From Candidatus Villigracilis proximus (GTDB lineage: Bacteria; Chloroflexota; Anaerolineae; Anaerolineales; Villigracilaceae): DNA of 64,000 bases. The DNA is taken from contig JADKBB010000008.1 of NCBI GenBank assembly GCA_016715195.1, positions 1-64,000 on the forward strand, written 5' to 3'. Position numbers and translations under genes: made by a program. The notes beneath the pieces are model-generated. The model made no database searches. It was not told the origin of the DNA and was given only the letters and a program-made list of their open reading frames with translations. Position 1 is the first letter of the stretch; every line of letters begins with the position of its first letter. Of the stretch, positions 42,931-52,149 are shown in pieces.

Positions 42931-43596
42931 ATGAGAAAATTTATTGCAGTCGCTGGAAACATCGGTGTGGGAAAATCCACACTGGTGAAAATGTTGTGCA
43001 ATGAAATGGGTTGGGACCCGTTCTACGAACCTGTGACAGAAAACCCCTACCTCGCAGATTTTTATCAGAACATGTCAGCCTGGGCTTTCCATTCACAGGT
43101 ATTCTTTTTGACTCATCGTCTGCGCTCGCATTTGAATCTGGCCCAACACCCGAATTCTGTCATTCAAGATCGCAGTGTTTATGAAGATGCAGAGATCTTC
43201 GCGCAAAATTTATACGATCAGGGAAATATTCAAGACCGCGATTTCAAAACCTATCGTGAGTTATACGAGACCGCCGTGCAATTTCTCCCTCCGCCGGACC
43301 TCGTTATTTATTTGCGGGCATCCGTGCCGACCCTGCTAAACCGCATCAACTCCCGTGGACGAACCTACGAGCGCACCATCGCCCCTGAATATTTGCAGAA
43401 CCTGAATGAATTGTACGAATCATGGATCGAGAATTTCACCCTGTGCCCCGTGCTGGCTGTCCCCGCGGATGATCTTGATTACGTGGCGCACTCTGGTCAT
43501 TTACGACTGGTTGTTTCAAAAGTAAACGATAAATTAACCGGCAAGGAAGAAGTAGTCTTCGAAGCCGACGAAGTAGCAAGAGCGGCAGAAGATTAG
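42931..43596 (+). CDS. Deoxynucleoside kinase (dNK family), copy 1
   Basis: The 221-residue kinase has P-loop GNIGVGKSTL, EPVTENPYLADFYQ, the DRSVYEDAEIF motif that places the catalytic base, and the RGRTYERTIAPEYL lid. It phosphorylates deoxynucleosides (dGK/dAK-like); specificity is not readable. A TATGAT box and a short leader precede ATG 42931. A second family member is at 48902-49552; in Gram-positives such pairs form heterodimers. Confidence 0.88.
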   Translation: MRKFIAVAGNIGVGKSTLVKMLCNEMGWDPFYEPVTENPYLADFYQNMSAWAFHSQVFFLTHRLRSHLNLAQHPNSVIQDRSVYEDAEIFAQNLYDQGNIQDRDFKTYRELYETAVQFLPPPDLVIYLRASVPTLLNRINSRGRTYERTIAPEYLQNLNELYESWIENFTLCPVLAVPADDLDYVAHSGHLRLVVSKVNDKLTGKEEVVFEADEVARAAED

Positions 43597-43642
43597 TTTT
43601 TTGCCAGTCTCTGAAGTTCCTGAAGTGTATGATGTGTCTACA

Positions 43643-43688
43643 GTATCTGAGGTATCAAAAGTGTTATACACCTTGATACCTCAGATAC
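43643..43688. repeat. Hairpin downstream of deoxynucleoside kinase 1
   Basis: GTATCTGAGGTATCAA (43643-43658) and TTGATACCTCAGATAC (43673-43688) are perfect 16-base arms, followed by TTTTT, so it can act as a terminator on the plus strand. Confidence 0.75.
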
Positions 43689-43693
43689 TTTTT

Positions 43694-43765
43694 AAACCTT
43701 AGAAACCTCAGAAACCTCAAAAACCTCAGAAACCTCAGAGCCCTCAGAAACCTCCAAAACCCTAC
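43694..43765. repeat. Eight-unit tandem 9-mer (AAACCTCAG)
   Basis: Eight contiguous nine-base units based on AAACCTCAG with one to three changes each run up to and across the pyrB stop codon. The upstream sequence (CTGAAGTTCCTGAAG) contains related forms. Too short in unit and without spacers to be CRISPR. Confidence 0.75.
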
Positions 43766-44742
43766 GCCTTCCCCAACACCAGCGCCAACAGCGCCATTCT
43801 CACATACAAACCATATTCCATCTGACGGAAATACGCGGCACGCGGATCATCATCAAAGTCCGTGCTGATCTCGCCCACACGCGGCAGCGGATGCATCACG
43901 ATCATATCCTTCTTGGCCGCCTTCATAATTTCAGGGTCGATCACATACGCGTTCTTCACCTTTTCATAGTCAGCGGGGTCTTCAAATCTTTCCTTCTGCA
44001 CGCGGGTCACATACAACACATCGGTCTCAGCCAAAACTTTATCAAGCGATGAATACTCAGCCTGCGGCACATTCTTTGCGCCCACTTCGTCCATCACTTC
44101 CTTCGGCATCTTCAAAATATCAGGCGAGACATAATTCAATTTGATGTTCGTAAAATTCGTCAACAGGCGCGCCAGTGAATGAACGGTACGGCCATATTTC
44201 AGATCGCCGAGCATGGTCACGGTCAAATTATCGAGCCGCCCCAATTCTTCCATGATCGTGAATGTATCCAGCAACGCCTGAGTCGGATGTTCGCCCACAC
44301 CGTCGCCCGCGTTGAGCACCGGTTTCTTCGCCGCCTTCGCCGCGATTGCCGCCGAGCCGGTTTCAGGGTGGCGCAGCACGATCACATCCGCGTAGCATTC
44401 CAGTGTGCGGATCGTATCCGGCAGACTCTCGCCCTTCGACACCGACGAATACTTCACTTCATTGATCGAGATCACACTTCCACCGAGCCGTTCCATCGCC
44501 GCGATAAAAGATGACGATGTTCTCGTGGACGGTTCATAAAACAGATTCGCCAAAATCTTGCCCTTCAGCAGATCGAACGTTCCAATGCGCTCGACCATTC
44601 CGCGCATCTCATGCGCCACGCCAAACACATATTGCAGATCATCGCGGCTGAATTGCTTGACAGACAAAATATCCTTCCCATACCAGTCGGCTTGCTTATT
44701 TTCACCAAAAGGCAAATGGGGGTTAAGGGTGGGGGTAGGCAT
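43762..44742 (-). CDS. pyrB: Aspartate carbamoyltransferase catalytic subunit
   Basis: The 326-residue enzyme has the carbamoyl-phosphate loop EPSTRTSSSF, the SVSKGESLPDTIRTLE loop, GDGVGEHPTQALLD and the C-terminal HPLPRVGEI. It makes carbamoyl aspartate in pyrimidine synthesis. No pyrI or other pyr gene is adjacent. An AAGGAGATT site precedes the start. Confidence 0.95.
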   Translation of the reverse strand: MPTPTLNPHLPFGENKQADWYGKDILSVKQFSRDDLQYVFGVAHEMRGMVERIGTFDLLKGKILANLFYEPSTRTSSSFIAAMERLGGSVISINEVKYSSVSKGESLPDTIRTLECYADVIVLRHPETGSAAIAAKAAKKPVLNAGDGVGEHPTQALLDTFTIMEELGRLDNLTVTMLGDLKYGRTVHSLARLLTNFTNIKLNYVSPDILKMPKEVMDEVGAKNVPQAEYSSLDKVLAETDVLYVTRVQKERFEDPADYEKVKNAYVIDPEIMKAAKKDMIVMHPLPRVGEISTDFDDDPRAAYFRQMEYGLYVRMALLALVLGKA

Positions 44743-44912
44743 TGTTTAATCTCCTTGTTTGTAATTCAGAACTATTTTATTGATCGGGACCTTGATCTCA
44801 CGCTGACAAATCATCCCGTTTTATCACATTTTTCTACACCTGACCATTTCTCCATCCGCTTCTTTCGACGGGTGAGCGGGTCGCTGTTTCGAGGAATATT
44901 TTCCATTCTGAA

Positions 44913-45957
44913 TCATTCCTCATGTCCATGCCGGTGATGAATATCAGGCATGTGGTCGTGCTCATGCTCTTCAGCGGAATGTTCATGCTCATGCGCATGG
45001 ACTTCCTTTGAGTCAGCGTGCCCATGCGCAGGGTCATCGTGGCTGTGACTATGTTCATGGACCATCGCCGTGTGCGCGTGTGCATGAGTATGTTCCTCGT
45101 TGATGAGTAGCAGCGCGCCGCCGATCATCAAAACTGCGGCGATGATAAATAGAAAAGACGGAAACTCCCCAAAGATCACAATTGATAGCAGCACGCCCGC
45201 CAGCGGAGCCGTGCCATACAACGCGCTGGTGCGCGCCGCGCCAAGTCCGCGCATTGAGCGGATGAATAACATGGTGCTCAACCCGTAGCTGATAAATCCC
45301 AAAGCCAGTGTGCTGAGAATGATCGTCAAGGATGGTAGTTCGTTCCCAAGAAAAAACGCCAGAAAAAATGAGAACGTCCCGGCGACCAATCCCTTCCACG
45401 CCACGATGGCAAGCGGATCTTTGCCGGAGATATTGCGTGTGAAGTTATTGTCCACGCCCCACAGCACACAGGCGAGGATAATGCCCAGCGCACCGAGCGA
45501 GAGTCCGAATCCGCTTGTGAAGTTGGCAGAGAGGAAAATGCTTGCGAGGGTAATCACCAGAATTGCAGCCCACGCGCGGCGGCTGATGGCTTCCTTGAAA
45601 AACAATAACGCGATAAGGGTTGTCCCCACGCCTTCAAAATTCAACAACAACGAAGCCGTGGATGCAGGCGTATTCTGCAAGCTGACCATTAAAACGATCG
45701 GCGCAAGAATCCCGCCTGAAATGATCGCACCCGCCAGCCATTTGATATCCGGCTTTTTGATATCCGCTTCTTTAGCTTTGCCCTGCATTCGCTGCGTGAG
45801 TCTGACGAGAAAAGTCCCGGTGCCGCTGCCGAGATATAAAAATGCCGCAAGATAAACCGGCGCAATATTGTCACCCAGTAATAATTTGGCAATTGGAGCA
45901 CTTGCCCCGAAAAATACCGCAGCGAGCAGAGCCTGTAAAATGAACGGAAGTGTGGGA
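44913..45957 (-). CDS. EamA-family transporter with His-rich cytoplasmic tail, 5' end lost in junk sequence
   Basis: Readable residues run from LPFILQALLAAVFFGASAPIAK to the end, about 345 residues and ten membrane segments in two EamA repeats, with GGILAPIVLMVSLQ and SLLLNFEGVGTTLIALLFF in the first and LYGTAPLAGVLLSI in the second. The last 60 residues are rich in His, Glu and Asp (HEHSHSHDD and similar), suggesting metal binding or a metal-related substrate. The start codon is not visible because sequence beyond 45957 becomes poly-G/poly-A. Not more than 10-20 residues should be missing. Confidence 0.82.
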
Positions 45958-46624
45958 AAAAAGGAAAAAAAAAACGCCCCGGGGGGGGGGGGGGGGCCAA
46001 GGGGATGGGATGGGGTTGATTTCTGCATATTCCACCAGCTTTTTTTTTTTTGTGTGCACTTTTCATGTGCGGCGGTCACGGGGGGGGGGTCGGCCCCCGG
46101 GCGCCGCCCGGGGCCGGGGCCGGCAGCCAGCGGGGGGGCCCTGGGGGGGGGGGGTCGAGACGGCCGCGGGGGGGGCGGGGGGGGGGGGGGGGGGTGCGGG
46201 GGGGCCTTTTATTCTTTTTTGGTTTGGGGGGGGGGGGGCGGGCCACCCCAAACCCCCAAGCCCCGCGGGGGCCTTGGGGGTGTGGGGGTGGGACGGGAGG
46301 GACAAAAACAAAAAAAAAAAAAAAGACCCAGGCCGGAGAGGGTCTGGGGGGGGGGGGGGGGGGGGGCGCCCCATCCCCGAGGGGCCGGCGCACAAAAGAG
46401 GGGGGAGAAGGCGCGGAAACACCCGGTCTCGGGAGGGGGCCGGGGAAAAAGCGCGAGAAGGGGACCGCGGGGGGCGGGGGGGGGGAGTGAGTTTTCTTTA
46501 GTTTGTTTCCCAAAGGCCCGGAAAACCCCCGGGACGGGCGCGCCAACAAAAGTAACCAAAAAGGCGCCGGGGCGCCCATTAAGAAAGGCAGGAGGCACCA
46601 CCCGGGGCGCGGGGGGGGGGAAAA
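45955..46624. other. Poly-G low-complexity block, probable assembly artefact
   Basis: About 670 bases consist of G runs of 8-20, A runs and GGGGCC-like strings with GC far above the neighbours. It interrupts the 5' end of the EamA gene and the 3' end of the hydrolase gene. Long Gly-rich and Pro-rich frames here have no protein character. The pattern resembles low-quality read ends or dark-cycle G calls. Confidence 0.8.
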
Positions 46625-47557
46625 TGTAATCAGGGCTGGTTTTCCTACATTTCCGGGCTTCCGTGCTTTAAGGATGCTTATGAATAAAGCAATTTCTTCA
46701 AACGCTTTTTTGCTTTCAGGAATTAACTCACCCAATACCATCCAGACGTGCCACATGTCGTCATGAATTTTGAGTGTTACATCTACTCCGGCTGCTTTGG
46801 CTTTTTCGGCGAGCAGAATGGAATCGTCAAGTAGAACTTCGTCGCTGCCGACTTGAATGAATAATGGCGGGAAGCTATGAAAATCTGCGTTGAGCCGGGA
46901 AACCAGCGGATTGTTTAAGTTTGATTCGCCAGCGTAGGCAGATGCCCATTCACTTAAAATATCAGCCCGCAGCATGGATTCAACTTTGGCTTTCGTGACA
47001 TGGGTTTTATTTTTCAGGGTCAGATCTGTCCAGGGTGACAGGCACACGGTAGCGGCGGGGAGTGATTCGTTGTTGTCTCGCAGGGCAATGACTGTCGCGA
47101 GGCTTAATCCACCGCCGGCGGAATCTCCGCAGATGATTATGTCCGCAGGAGAATGGCCTTGCTTCAAAAGCCAGCGATAAGTTTTCAGGGCATCATCCAA
47201 TGCGGCAGGGAAGGGATGCTCTGGCGCAAGGCGATAATTTGGTATAAGAATTTTTATGCCGGTATATGTTGCGAGCAGACTACACATCATACGATACGAT
47301 TCGATGGAGCCGGTTACATAGCCGCCGCCGTGTAAATATAAGATCACTTTTTTAGGGTTGGCATTTGCGGGAATGATCCATTCGGCTTGAAGACCGTCAA
47401 TTTCAATTTTTTCAACACTCACAGTTTTGGAAATTCCGCCCATAAGTTTTGCGCTTTTCATATCGTTGGCGCGGTACTCTGCGATGGATCGTTTTTTAGT
47501 CATAAATGTGTTGCGCAGTAGCATGCGCCAAAAGCGGGATCTAAGGCTGATCGGCAT
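46625..47557 (-). CDS. Alpha/beta hydrolase of the hormone-sensitive lipase family, 3' end lost
   Basis: Visible residues include the oxyanion HGGG motif (LYLHGGGYVTGS), nucleophile elbow CGDSAGGGLSLA, GSDEVLLDDS with the acid, and DMWHVWMVLG with the catalytic His, so the catalytic triad is complete. After FEEIALFI the frame runs into the poly-G block, so only a short C-terminal end is missing. It probably hydrolyses short-chain esters. ATG 47557 overlaps the end of the NIF3-like remnant by about 17 bases. Confidence 0.85.
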
Positions 47558-47814
47558 TTTGTTCTGATGCTCCGGTTTCAAAAGAGATTTGCAAGCGGAA
47601 AATATTGACCGCGAAATTTTCATACGGATGAGCACGCTTTATGACCTTGAGCGCGTTATTAACCAGTTCACGTTTGCAATTGACTTCAAGCTTGTATTCA
47701 ACAACTTCACTGATCTTGCCGATTTCTCCTTCAAATGGATTTGGCCTCCAGCGGCGGTTTTCAGGCGTATTCCTGGGCCAAGATCTCAAGTTTTACATCC
47801 GTAAAGTTTTCCAT
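47541..47814 (-). pseudogene. NIF3/YqfO-like small domain protein, internal deletion
   Basis: From ATG 47814 the frame reads MENFTDVKLEILAQEYA and stops; the neighbouring frame continues with RRWRPNPFEGEIGKISEVVE, LEVNCKRELVNNALKVIKRAHPYENFAVNIFRL. Intact relatives of about 105 residues have KIEVxVPEEYV, a middle with GNYDHCS, WRPLEGANPFIGEIGKI and AHPYEEPA, so roughly 25 residues of the middle are missing here and the frame is shifted. The remainder is clear. Function of the family is unknown. Confidence 0.65.
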
Positions 47815-47835
47815 GATCAACTTCTCTTTTATAAA

Positions 47836-47867
47836 AAACTTCCGAAGCCTTAAGGCTTCGGAAGTTT
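47836..47867. terminator. Perfect palindrome, terminator for the nucleotidyltransferase gene
   Basis: AAACTTCCGAAGCCTT and AAGGCTTCGGAAGTTT are contiguous 16-base arms. On the minus strand it follows the stop at 47871 and is trailed by TTTTTT. The CTTCCGAAG core is shared with the repeats at 671-733 and 61325-61384. Confidence 0.85.
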
Positions 47868-47870
47868 GAA

Positions 47871-48896
47871 CTACATCCCAGTGGATTCATCCAGCCCATT
47901 TTCGCGGGCGACCTCATCAAGTGTGATCTCGATGTCGTCGATGAAATGGTCAAGCCCTTCCACCCTTTCTGTGAAGCCTGAGCCGAGCAGTCCTAATTCA
48001 CCAACTGCATTTTGCCAGAATTTGAAGTGATCGCCTTCCAGTACTTCGGCGGACATGGTCCATGTGTGCAGGAGAGGCCAGAGCGCAGCGAAGGGAGTTT
48101 CTCCCTCCAGCATGGTTTTGATGGCTTTCTCGTAATAGTTGAGGCGCGCAGAATGAATACGAATGTCAACGCCCGGTTTCTCGCTGGCAAGTTTGAACGC
48201 GGACTTCCAATCGGAGAACCATAGTTTTATTTTTTCCATATCCACGTGGTGTGTACCAAGCAGACCAAAGGCGGCGGCGGTCATTTCGGGTTTTCCTGCG
48301 GCAGCGGCGCGCGCGGGGAATTCAAGTAAAAGTCTGCGCTCGTGAATGGGCGGACCGCTTAATTCGGCCACGGTGTTTATGGCGTGGAAGAGCGACTTCA
48401 TGTATTTTCTGATTTCCTTCGGGCCAATACTGGACTCGTCCAACTCGGTTATGTCTGTCCATATTCCACGGCCATGCGAAAGCATGGTGCGGCAGCGCAG
48501 GAGAATAAGCGGCGGTTGTTCAAATTCAAAACCGGCACGCAGACTGGCTTGCACGAAGTCGAAGAATTTTTCGCGTTCAAACAACAACATGGGATCGTAC
48601 ATTTCATACCCAAGCCACGGATCGCCGCGCAATTCACGCGGTGACTTGAACTCGGACTTTTCACGGCGGCTGATATCGAGGTGGAAATCAGGTGTGAGTT
48701 TTACGAATTCGCGCTTCTGTGCCGGTTTGTTTTTATGAACGAAGACAATATCAATATCGGCGGTTCCGCCGAGCATCGGGTCCACGTTAAGTAGGGAGCC
48801 TGTCAGGTAGGCGGCTACAATATCGGTGTCATTGTAGGCACGTTCCTGGGCGGTCTCTTTGGCAATACGGAGCAGGGATTCTCGTGTCACGCGCAT
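47871..48896 (-). CDS. Nucleotidyltransferase-domain protein
   Basis: The 341-residue protein has the Pol-beta-type motif GSLLNVDPMLGGTADIDIVFVH (GSx with DxD, split by an insertion) near residue 33, then a long helical C-terminal region. The role is unknown; similar large proteins occur in Chloroflexota. Five bases separate it from deoxynucleoside kinase 2, so they are probably cotranscribed. Confidence 0.75.
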   Translation of the reverse strand: MRVTRESLLRIAKETAQERAYNDTDIVAAYLTGSLLNVDPMLGGTADIDIVFVHKNKPAQKREFVKLTPDFHLDISRREKSEFKSPRELRGDPWLGYEMYDPMLLFEREKFFDFVQASLRAGFEFEQPPLILLRCRTMLSHGRGIWTDITELDESSIGPKEIRKYMKSLFHAINTVAELSGPPIHERRLLLEFPARAAAAGKPEMTAAAFGLLGTHHVDMEKIKLWFSDWKSAFKLASEKPGVDIRIHSARLNYYEKAIKTMLEGETPFAALWPLLHTWTMSAEVLEGDHFKFWQNAVGELGLLGSGFTERVEGLDHFIDDIEITLDEVARENGLDESTGM

Positions 48897-48901
48897 GATG
48901 G

Positions 48902-49552
48902 CTATCCTTGAAATTTGTCAGCGAGCGGCAGACTCGCTTGAAACGGAGTCAGGTTCAACGTCTCGCGGATGCGGTTCTCTATCCGCTTGAGATGCTCGGG
49001 GTTTTGGATGATGTTCAATTCGTTTGAGTCGATCTTTAAAACAGGCGTATGGTCAAATGGCTTCGAGAAAAAGTTGTCATACGCACGATTGAGTTCGTCA
49101 ATGTAGGCGCGTTCCATTTGTCTTTCATAGGGGCGGTCGCGGAAGGCGATGCGGCTCATGAGCGTATCGGTGCTGGCTTGTAAATATACAAGCAGATCGG
49201 GTTTGGGGATTTTTTCGCCGAGCGCTTCATGCACTTTGTGATACATATTTAATTCGTCGCCTTGCAGGTTGATGCCGGCGAAGAGCGCGTCTTTGGCGAA
49301 GGTGTAGTCGGCGATCAGATTTTTCCCTTCAGCCAAAATCTTGGGGACGTTGTTGTTTTGTTGATGATAGCGGCTGAGTAAAAAAAAGATCTGGGTTTGA
49401 AATGCGTAGCGCGCGCGGTCTGCGTAAAAATCAGAGAGGAAGGGGTTTTCCTCAAATATCTCCAGCAGAACTTCCGCGTCGAACGTGTTTTGAAGAAGGC
49501 GGGCAAGTGTGGTCTTGCCGACGCCGATCACCCCTTCGATGGCTATATACAT
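48902..49552 (-). CDS. Deoxynucleoside kinase (dNK family), copy 2
   Basis: The 216-residue kinase has P-loop GVIGVGKTTLARLL, FEENPFLSDFY, DYTFAKDALFAGI in place of the DRSxxED motif of copy 1, and RDRPYERQMERAYI as lid. The variation suggests a different substrate preference. ATG 49552 was chosen because MYIAIEG is the usual beginning; upstream sequence is a repeat of GAAAAAGTAAAAAGTG type. Confidence 0.87.
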   Translation of the reverse strand: MYIAIEGVIGVGKTTLARLLQNTFDAEVLLEIFEENPFLSDFYADRARYAFQTQIFFLLSRYHQQNNNVPKILAEGKNLIADYTFAKDALFAGINLQGDELNMYHKVHEALGEKIPKPDLLVYLQASTDTLMSRIAFRDRPYERQMERAYIDELNRAYDNFFSKPFDHTPVLKIDSNELNIIQNPEHLKRIENRIRETLNLTPFQASLPLADKFQG

Positions 49553-49663
49553 GAAAAAAACGCTCCCTAAGAAAGTTAAAGCAAGGATACCATAAAGAAA
49601 GGGTGAAAAAGTAAAAAGTGAAAAGTAAAAAGGGCGGAGAGTGGAAGATTGTATAATGGATGG

Positions 49664-50674
49664 ATGTCTAAAATTTGTATTGTTCCCCGGGTTGAAGGGT
49701 CGGGCGGAATGGCCTCCTTTCGTTTGAAATTTGAACAGGGACTGCGCGCACGCGGGGTGGATGTGACGCACGATCTTTCTGTTGGGTCGGATGCTGCGCT
49801 CGTGATCGCTGGCACCCGCAACCTGCTCCCGTTATGGAAAGCCCGTCAGCGCGGACAGAGAGTCGTGCAGCGCCTGGACGGAGTCAATTGGGTGCAACGT
49901 GTGCGCTGGGCGGGGATGAAGTACTCTGTCCGCGCGGAGTATGGCAACGCGATACTGTCTTTTATTCGCGCGCGTTTTGCCGACCATGTTATTTATCAGA
50001 GTCAATTCATCCGCAAGTGGTGGGAGGATTGGTATGGGGTGGCGAAGGTTCCGGCGACGGTCATCATCAATGGTGTGGATTTGCAAACATATACGCCCGA
50101 CGGCGCACACGAAAGGCCGACCGACCGTTTTCGTTTGTTGCTGCTTGAGGGAAGTCTGGCGGGCGGTTTGAACTCGGGCTTGTTCCACGCGGTTTCAACG
50201 GCTGAAAAACTTTCTGCAAATTTTCCAATGGAAGTGGTGGTGGCTGGCAAAGTGGATGCTGCCACGCAGCAAAGTATAAAAAGCAAAGTGCCTGTTAAGT
50301 TTCTTGGTACCATTCCACGTGAACAGATTCCGGCGCTGGCGCGTTCGAGTCACATGATGTATTCCGCTGAAGTGAATCCGCCCTGCCCGAATTCTGTGAT
50401 CGAAGCGCTGGCTTGCGGATTGCCCGTGATCGGCTTCGACAGCGGCGCGCTCAAAGAGTTGGTCACAGAAGATGCGGGCTGTATCGTGCCGTACGGCGGC
50501 AATCCGTGGAAGTTGGAAACTCCTGATATTTCCGCGCTGGCTGTTGCAGCGGAACAAGTGCTGACGAAACAGGATCAGTTTCGGGCGGCGGCAAGGAAGC
50601 GGGCTGAGTCCGCATTCGGGTTGGATCAAATGGTCGAGTCATATCTCAAGGTGTTGTTGCAGGATCAATCATGA
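49664..50674 (+). CDS. GT4-family glycosyltransferase
   Basis: The 336-residue protein opens KICIVPRVEGSGGMASFRLKFEQGL, has QRLDGVNWVQR, VIINGVDLQTYTP and the donor-binding NSVIEALACGLPVIGFDSGALKEL with the ExxxxxxxE pattern. It should use a nucleotide sugar at the cytoplasmic face. TATAAT ends six bases before the ATG, so it is probably leaderless. It overlaps the next membrane gene by four bases. Confidence 0.88.
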   Translation: MSKICIVPRVEGSGGMASFRLKFEQGLRARGVDVTHDLSVGSDAALVIAGTRNLLPLWKARQRGQRVVQRLDGVNWVQRVRWAGMKYSVRAEYGNAILSFIRARFADHVIYQSQFIRKWWEDWYGVAKVPATVIINGVDLQTYTPDGAHERPTDRFRLLLLEGSLAGGLNSGLFHAVSTAEKLSANFPMEVVVAGKVDAATQQSIKSKVPVKFLGTIPREQIPALARSSHMMYSAEVNPPCPNSVIEALACGLPVIGFDSGALKELVTEDAGCIVPYGGNPWKLETPDISALAVAAEQVLTKQDQFRAAARKRAESAFGLDQMVESYLKVLLQDQS

Positions 50675-52149
50675 AAAAAGAAGCATTCAGCATTCAGCGT
50701 TCAGCATTCAGCGTTTCTTCCTCCCGCTCTTACGATTTTCTCTGGCTCAGTATTGCCCTGCTGGTTCTCATAAGCCTTGCTTTTCTTCTGCCGCTTTCTC
50801 CGCAGGATTACTGGTGGTACCTGCGGCTCGGACAGGATGTGGCGTCCACGGGGTCCATCCCAACGGTGGATACCTATAGTTTCACCAGAGCGGGCGCGCC
50901 GTTCTTTTATCAATCATGGCTGGCGGCTTTGGTGCTTTGGAAAACATTTCAAGCGGGCGGTTTCGCATTGACCTTTTTCCTGCGTGCCGTGATCATTGTG
51001 GCGACATATTCATTGCTATGGCTCATGGTGCGCGGCGTGGGAGTCGGTCCGCGTTTGGCGAGTTTATTGATCGTGCTGGCAGCACTGGCAGGGAGCAATA
51101 ACTGGTCGTTTCGCCCGCAGTTATTTATTTATCCGATCTTTGTTTTGGTCTTATACATTCTCACCAAATGGACTCAAGGCGAAAAGCGCGGTTTGTGGGC
51201 ATTGCCTGTGCTTTCCATGTTATGGGTTAATTTGCATGGATCATTTCCTCTGTTTTTTATTCTTGGCGGGACTGCATTTTTATTCGGCAAGGGAGATAAA
51301 AAACAGCTTGTATTCGCGCTTGGCATTTCAGCCGTTGCGCTTTTTATTAATCCGCATGGCGTTTATGTTTTGGGCTATGTGAAAGACATGCTCAGCGCGC
51401 CATCGAATCAATTGTTTAGTGTCGAGTGGCTGCCGATGGTCAATCGCGGCTGGCAGGCAAATTTGTTTTATGGCTGGCTGCTGCTTTTTGCGCCATTGTC
51501 TGCGCTCGCTCCGCGCAAGTTAACTTTGCTTGAATGGATTTATTTTATCGGCTTCGGCTGGCTCGCATTGCTTGGAGTCCGCTATGTGATCTGGTTCATC
51601 TTTATCATGGTTATTCTTACAGCAACTCTCCTTGCAGAGTGGGATGCGCGTTATCTGGAAAGTCCTGTTGAAAAAGAAAAGCCCGCCATCAATATTTTTG
51701 CCGCGTGTCTTTTACTATTAATTCCTTTTGCGCTGTTACCCGGCTTCCGTGATTCGTGGTGGCCGGATGCGCCTCGCGCCTATGACAGCGCCAATCCCAT
51801 TGAAGCGACAGAATGGCTTGCGGCGCACCCCGAATTGCAAGGTCCGCTCTGGAGCGACTTTAGCCACGCGAGTTATCTGATCTTTGCGCTGCCCTCCCGC
51901 CCCGTGTGGATCGACACACGCTTTGAGTTATATCCGCCTGCGCAATGGGAGAAATATATCGCCATCGCGAGCGCGTCACAGGAATGGCAGACATTGCTTG
52001 ATGAAGAAAATATTCAACTCGCAATGTTATCCACAGGTGGAGAACCGCTGTTGATAACTGCCATGCAAAAATCGAGTCAATGGTGCGAAGCGTATCACGA
52101 TGAAGACACTTTTATTTTTAGCAGATCGGTTTCAGGTGCATGTCCATGA
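50671..52149 (+). CDS. Polytopic membrane protein, glycosyltransferase-like (GT-C type)
   Basis: The 492-residue protein has about eleven membrane helices after a short start formed by repeat-like codons (EAFSIQRSAFSVSSS, DNA GCATTCAGCATTCAGCG). PQDYWWYLRLGQDVASTG is a conserved first loop and the C-terminal soluble part (about 370-490) carries WSDFSHASYLIFALP and WIDTRFELYPP. Such proteins are often found with glycan genes. The reaction is unknown. Confidence 0.72.
   Translation: MKKEAFSIQRSAFSVSSSRSYDFLWLSIALLVLISLAFLLPLSPQDYWWYLRLGQDVASTGSIPTVDTYSFTRAGAPFFYQSWLAALVLWKTFQAGGFALTFFLRAVIIVATYSLLWLMVRGVGVGPRLASLLIVLAALAGSNNWSFRPQLFIYPIFVLVLYILTKWTQGEKRGLWALPVLSMLWVNLHGSFPLFFILGGTAFLFGKGDKKQLVFALGISAVALFINPHGVYVLGYVKDMLSAPSNQLFSVEWLPMVNRGWQANLFYGWLLLFAPLSALAPRKLTLLEWIYFIGFGWLALLGVRYVIWFIFIMVILTATLLAEWDARYLESPVEKEKPAINIFAACLLLLIPFALLPGFRDSWWPDAPRAYDSANPIEATEWLAAHPELQGPLWSDFSHASYLIFALPSRPVWIDTRFELYPPAQWEKYIAIASASQEWQTLLDEENIQLAMLSTGGEPLLITAMQKSSQWCEAYHDEDTFIFSRSVSGACP

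Noticed and set aside
43694..43765. CRISPR-like array at the pyrB end
   Set aside because: Units are nine bases long with no spacers, so this is a simple tandem repeat.
46076..46624. Pro-rich C-terminal extension of the hydrolase
   Set aside because: The extension is translated poly-G block; the catalytic domain already ends near 46690.
45868..46629. Several long overlapping frames rich in Gly or Pro in the poly-G block
   Set aside because: They exist in all frames because G runs lack stop codons, have no domain character, and lie in a probable artefact.
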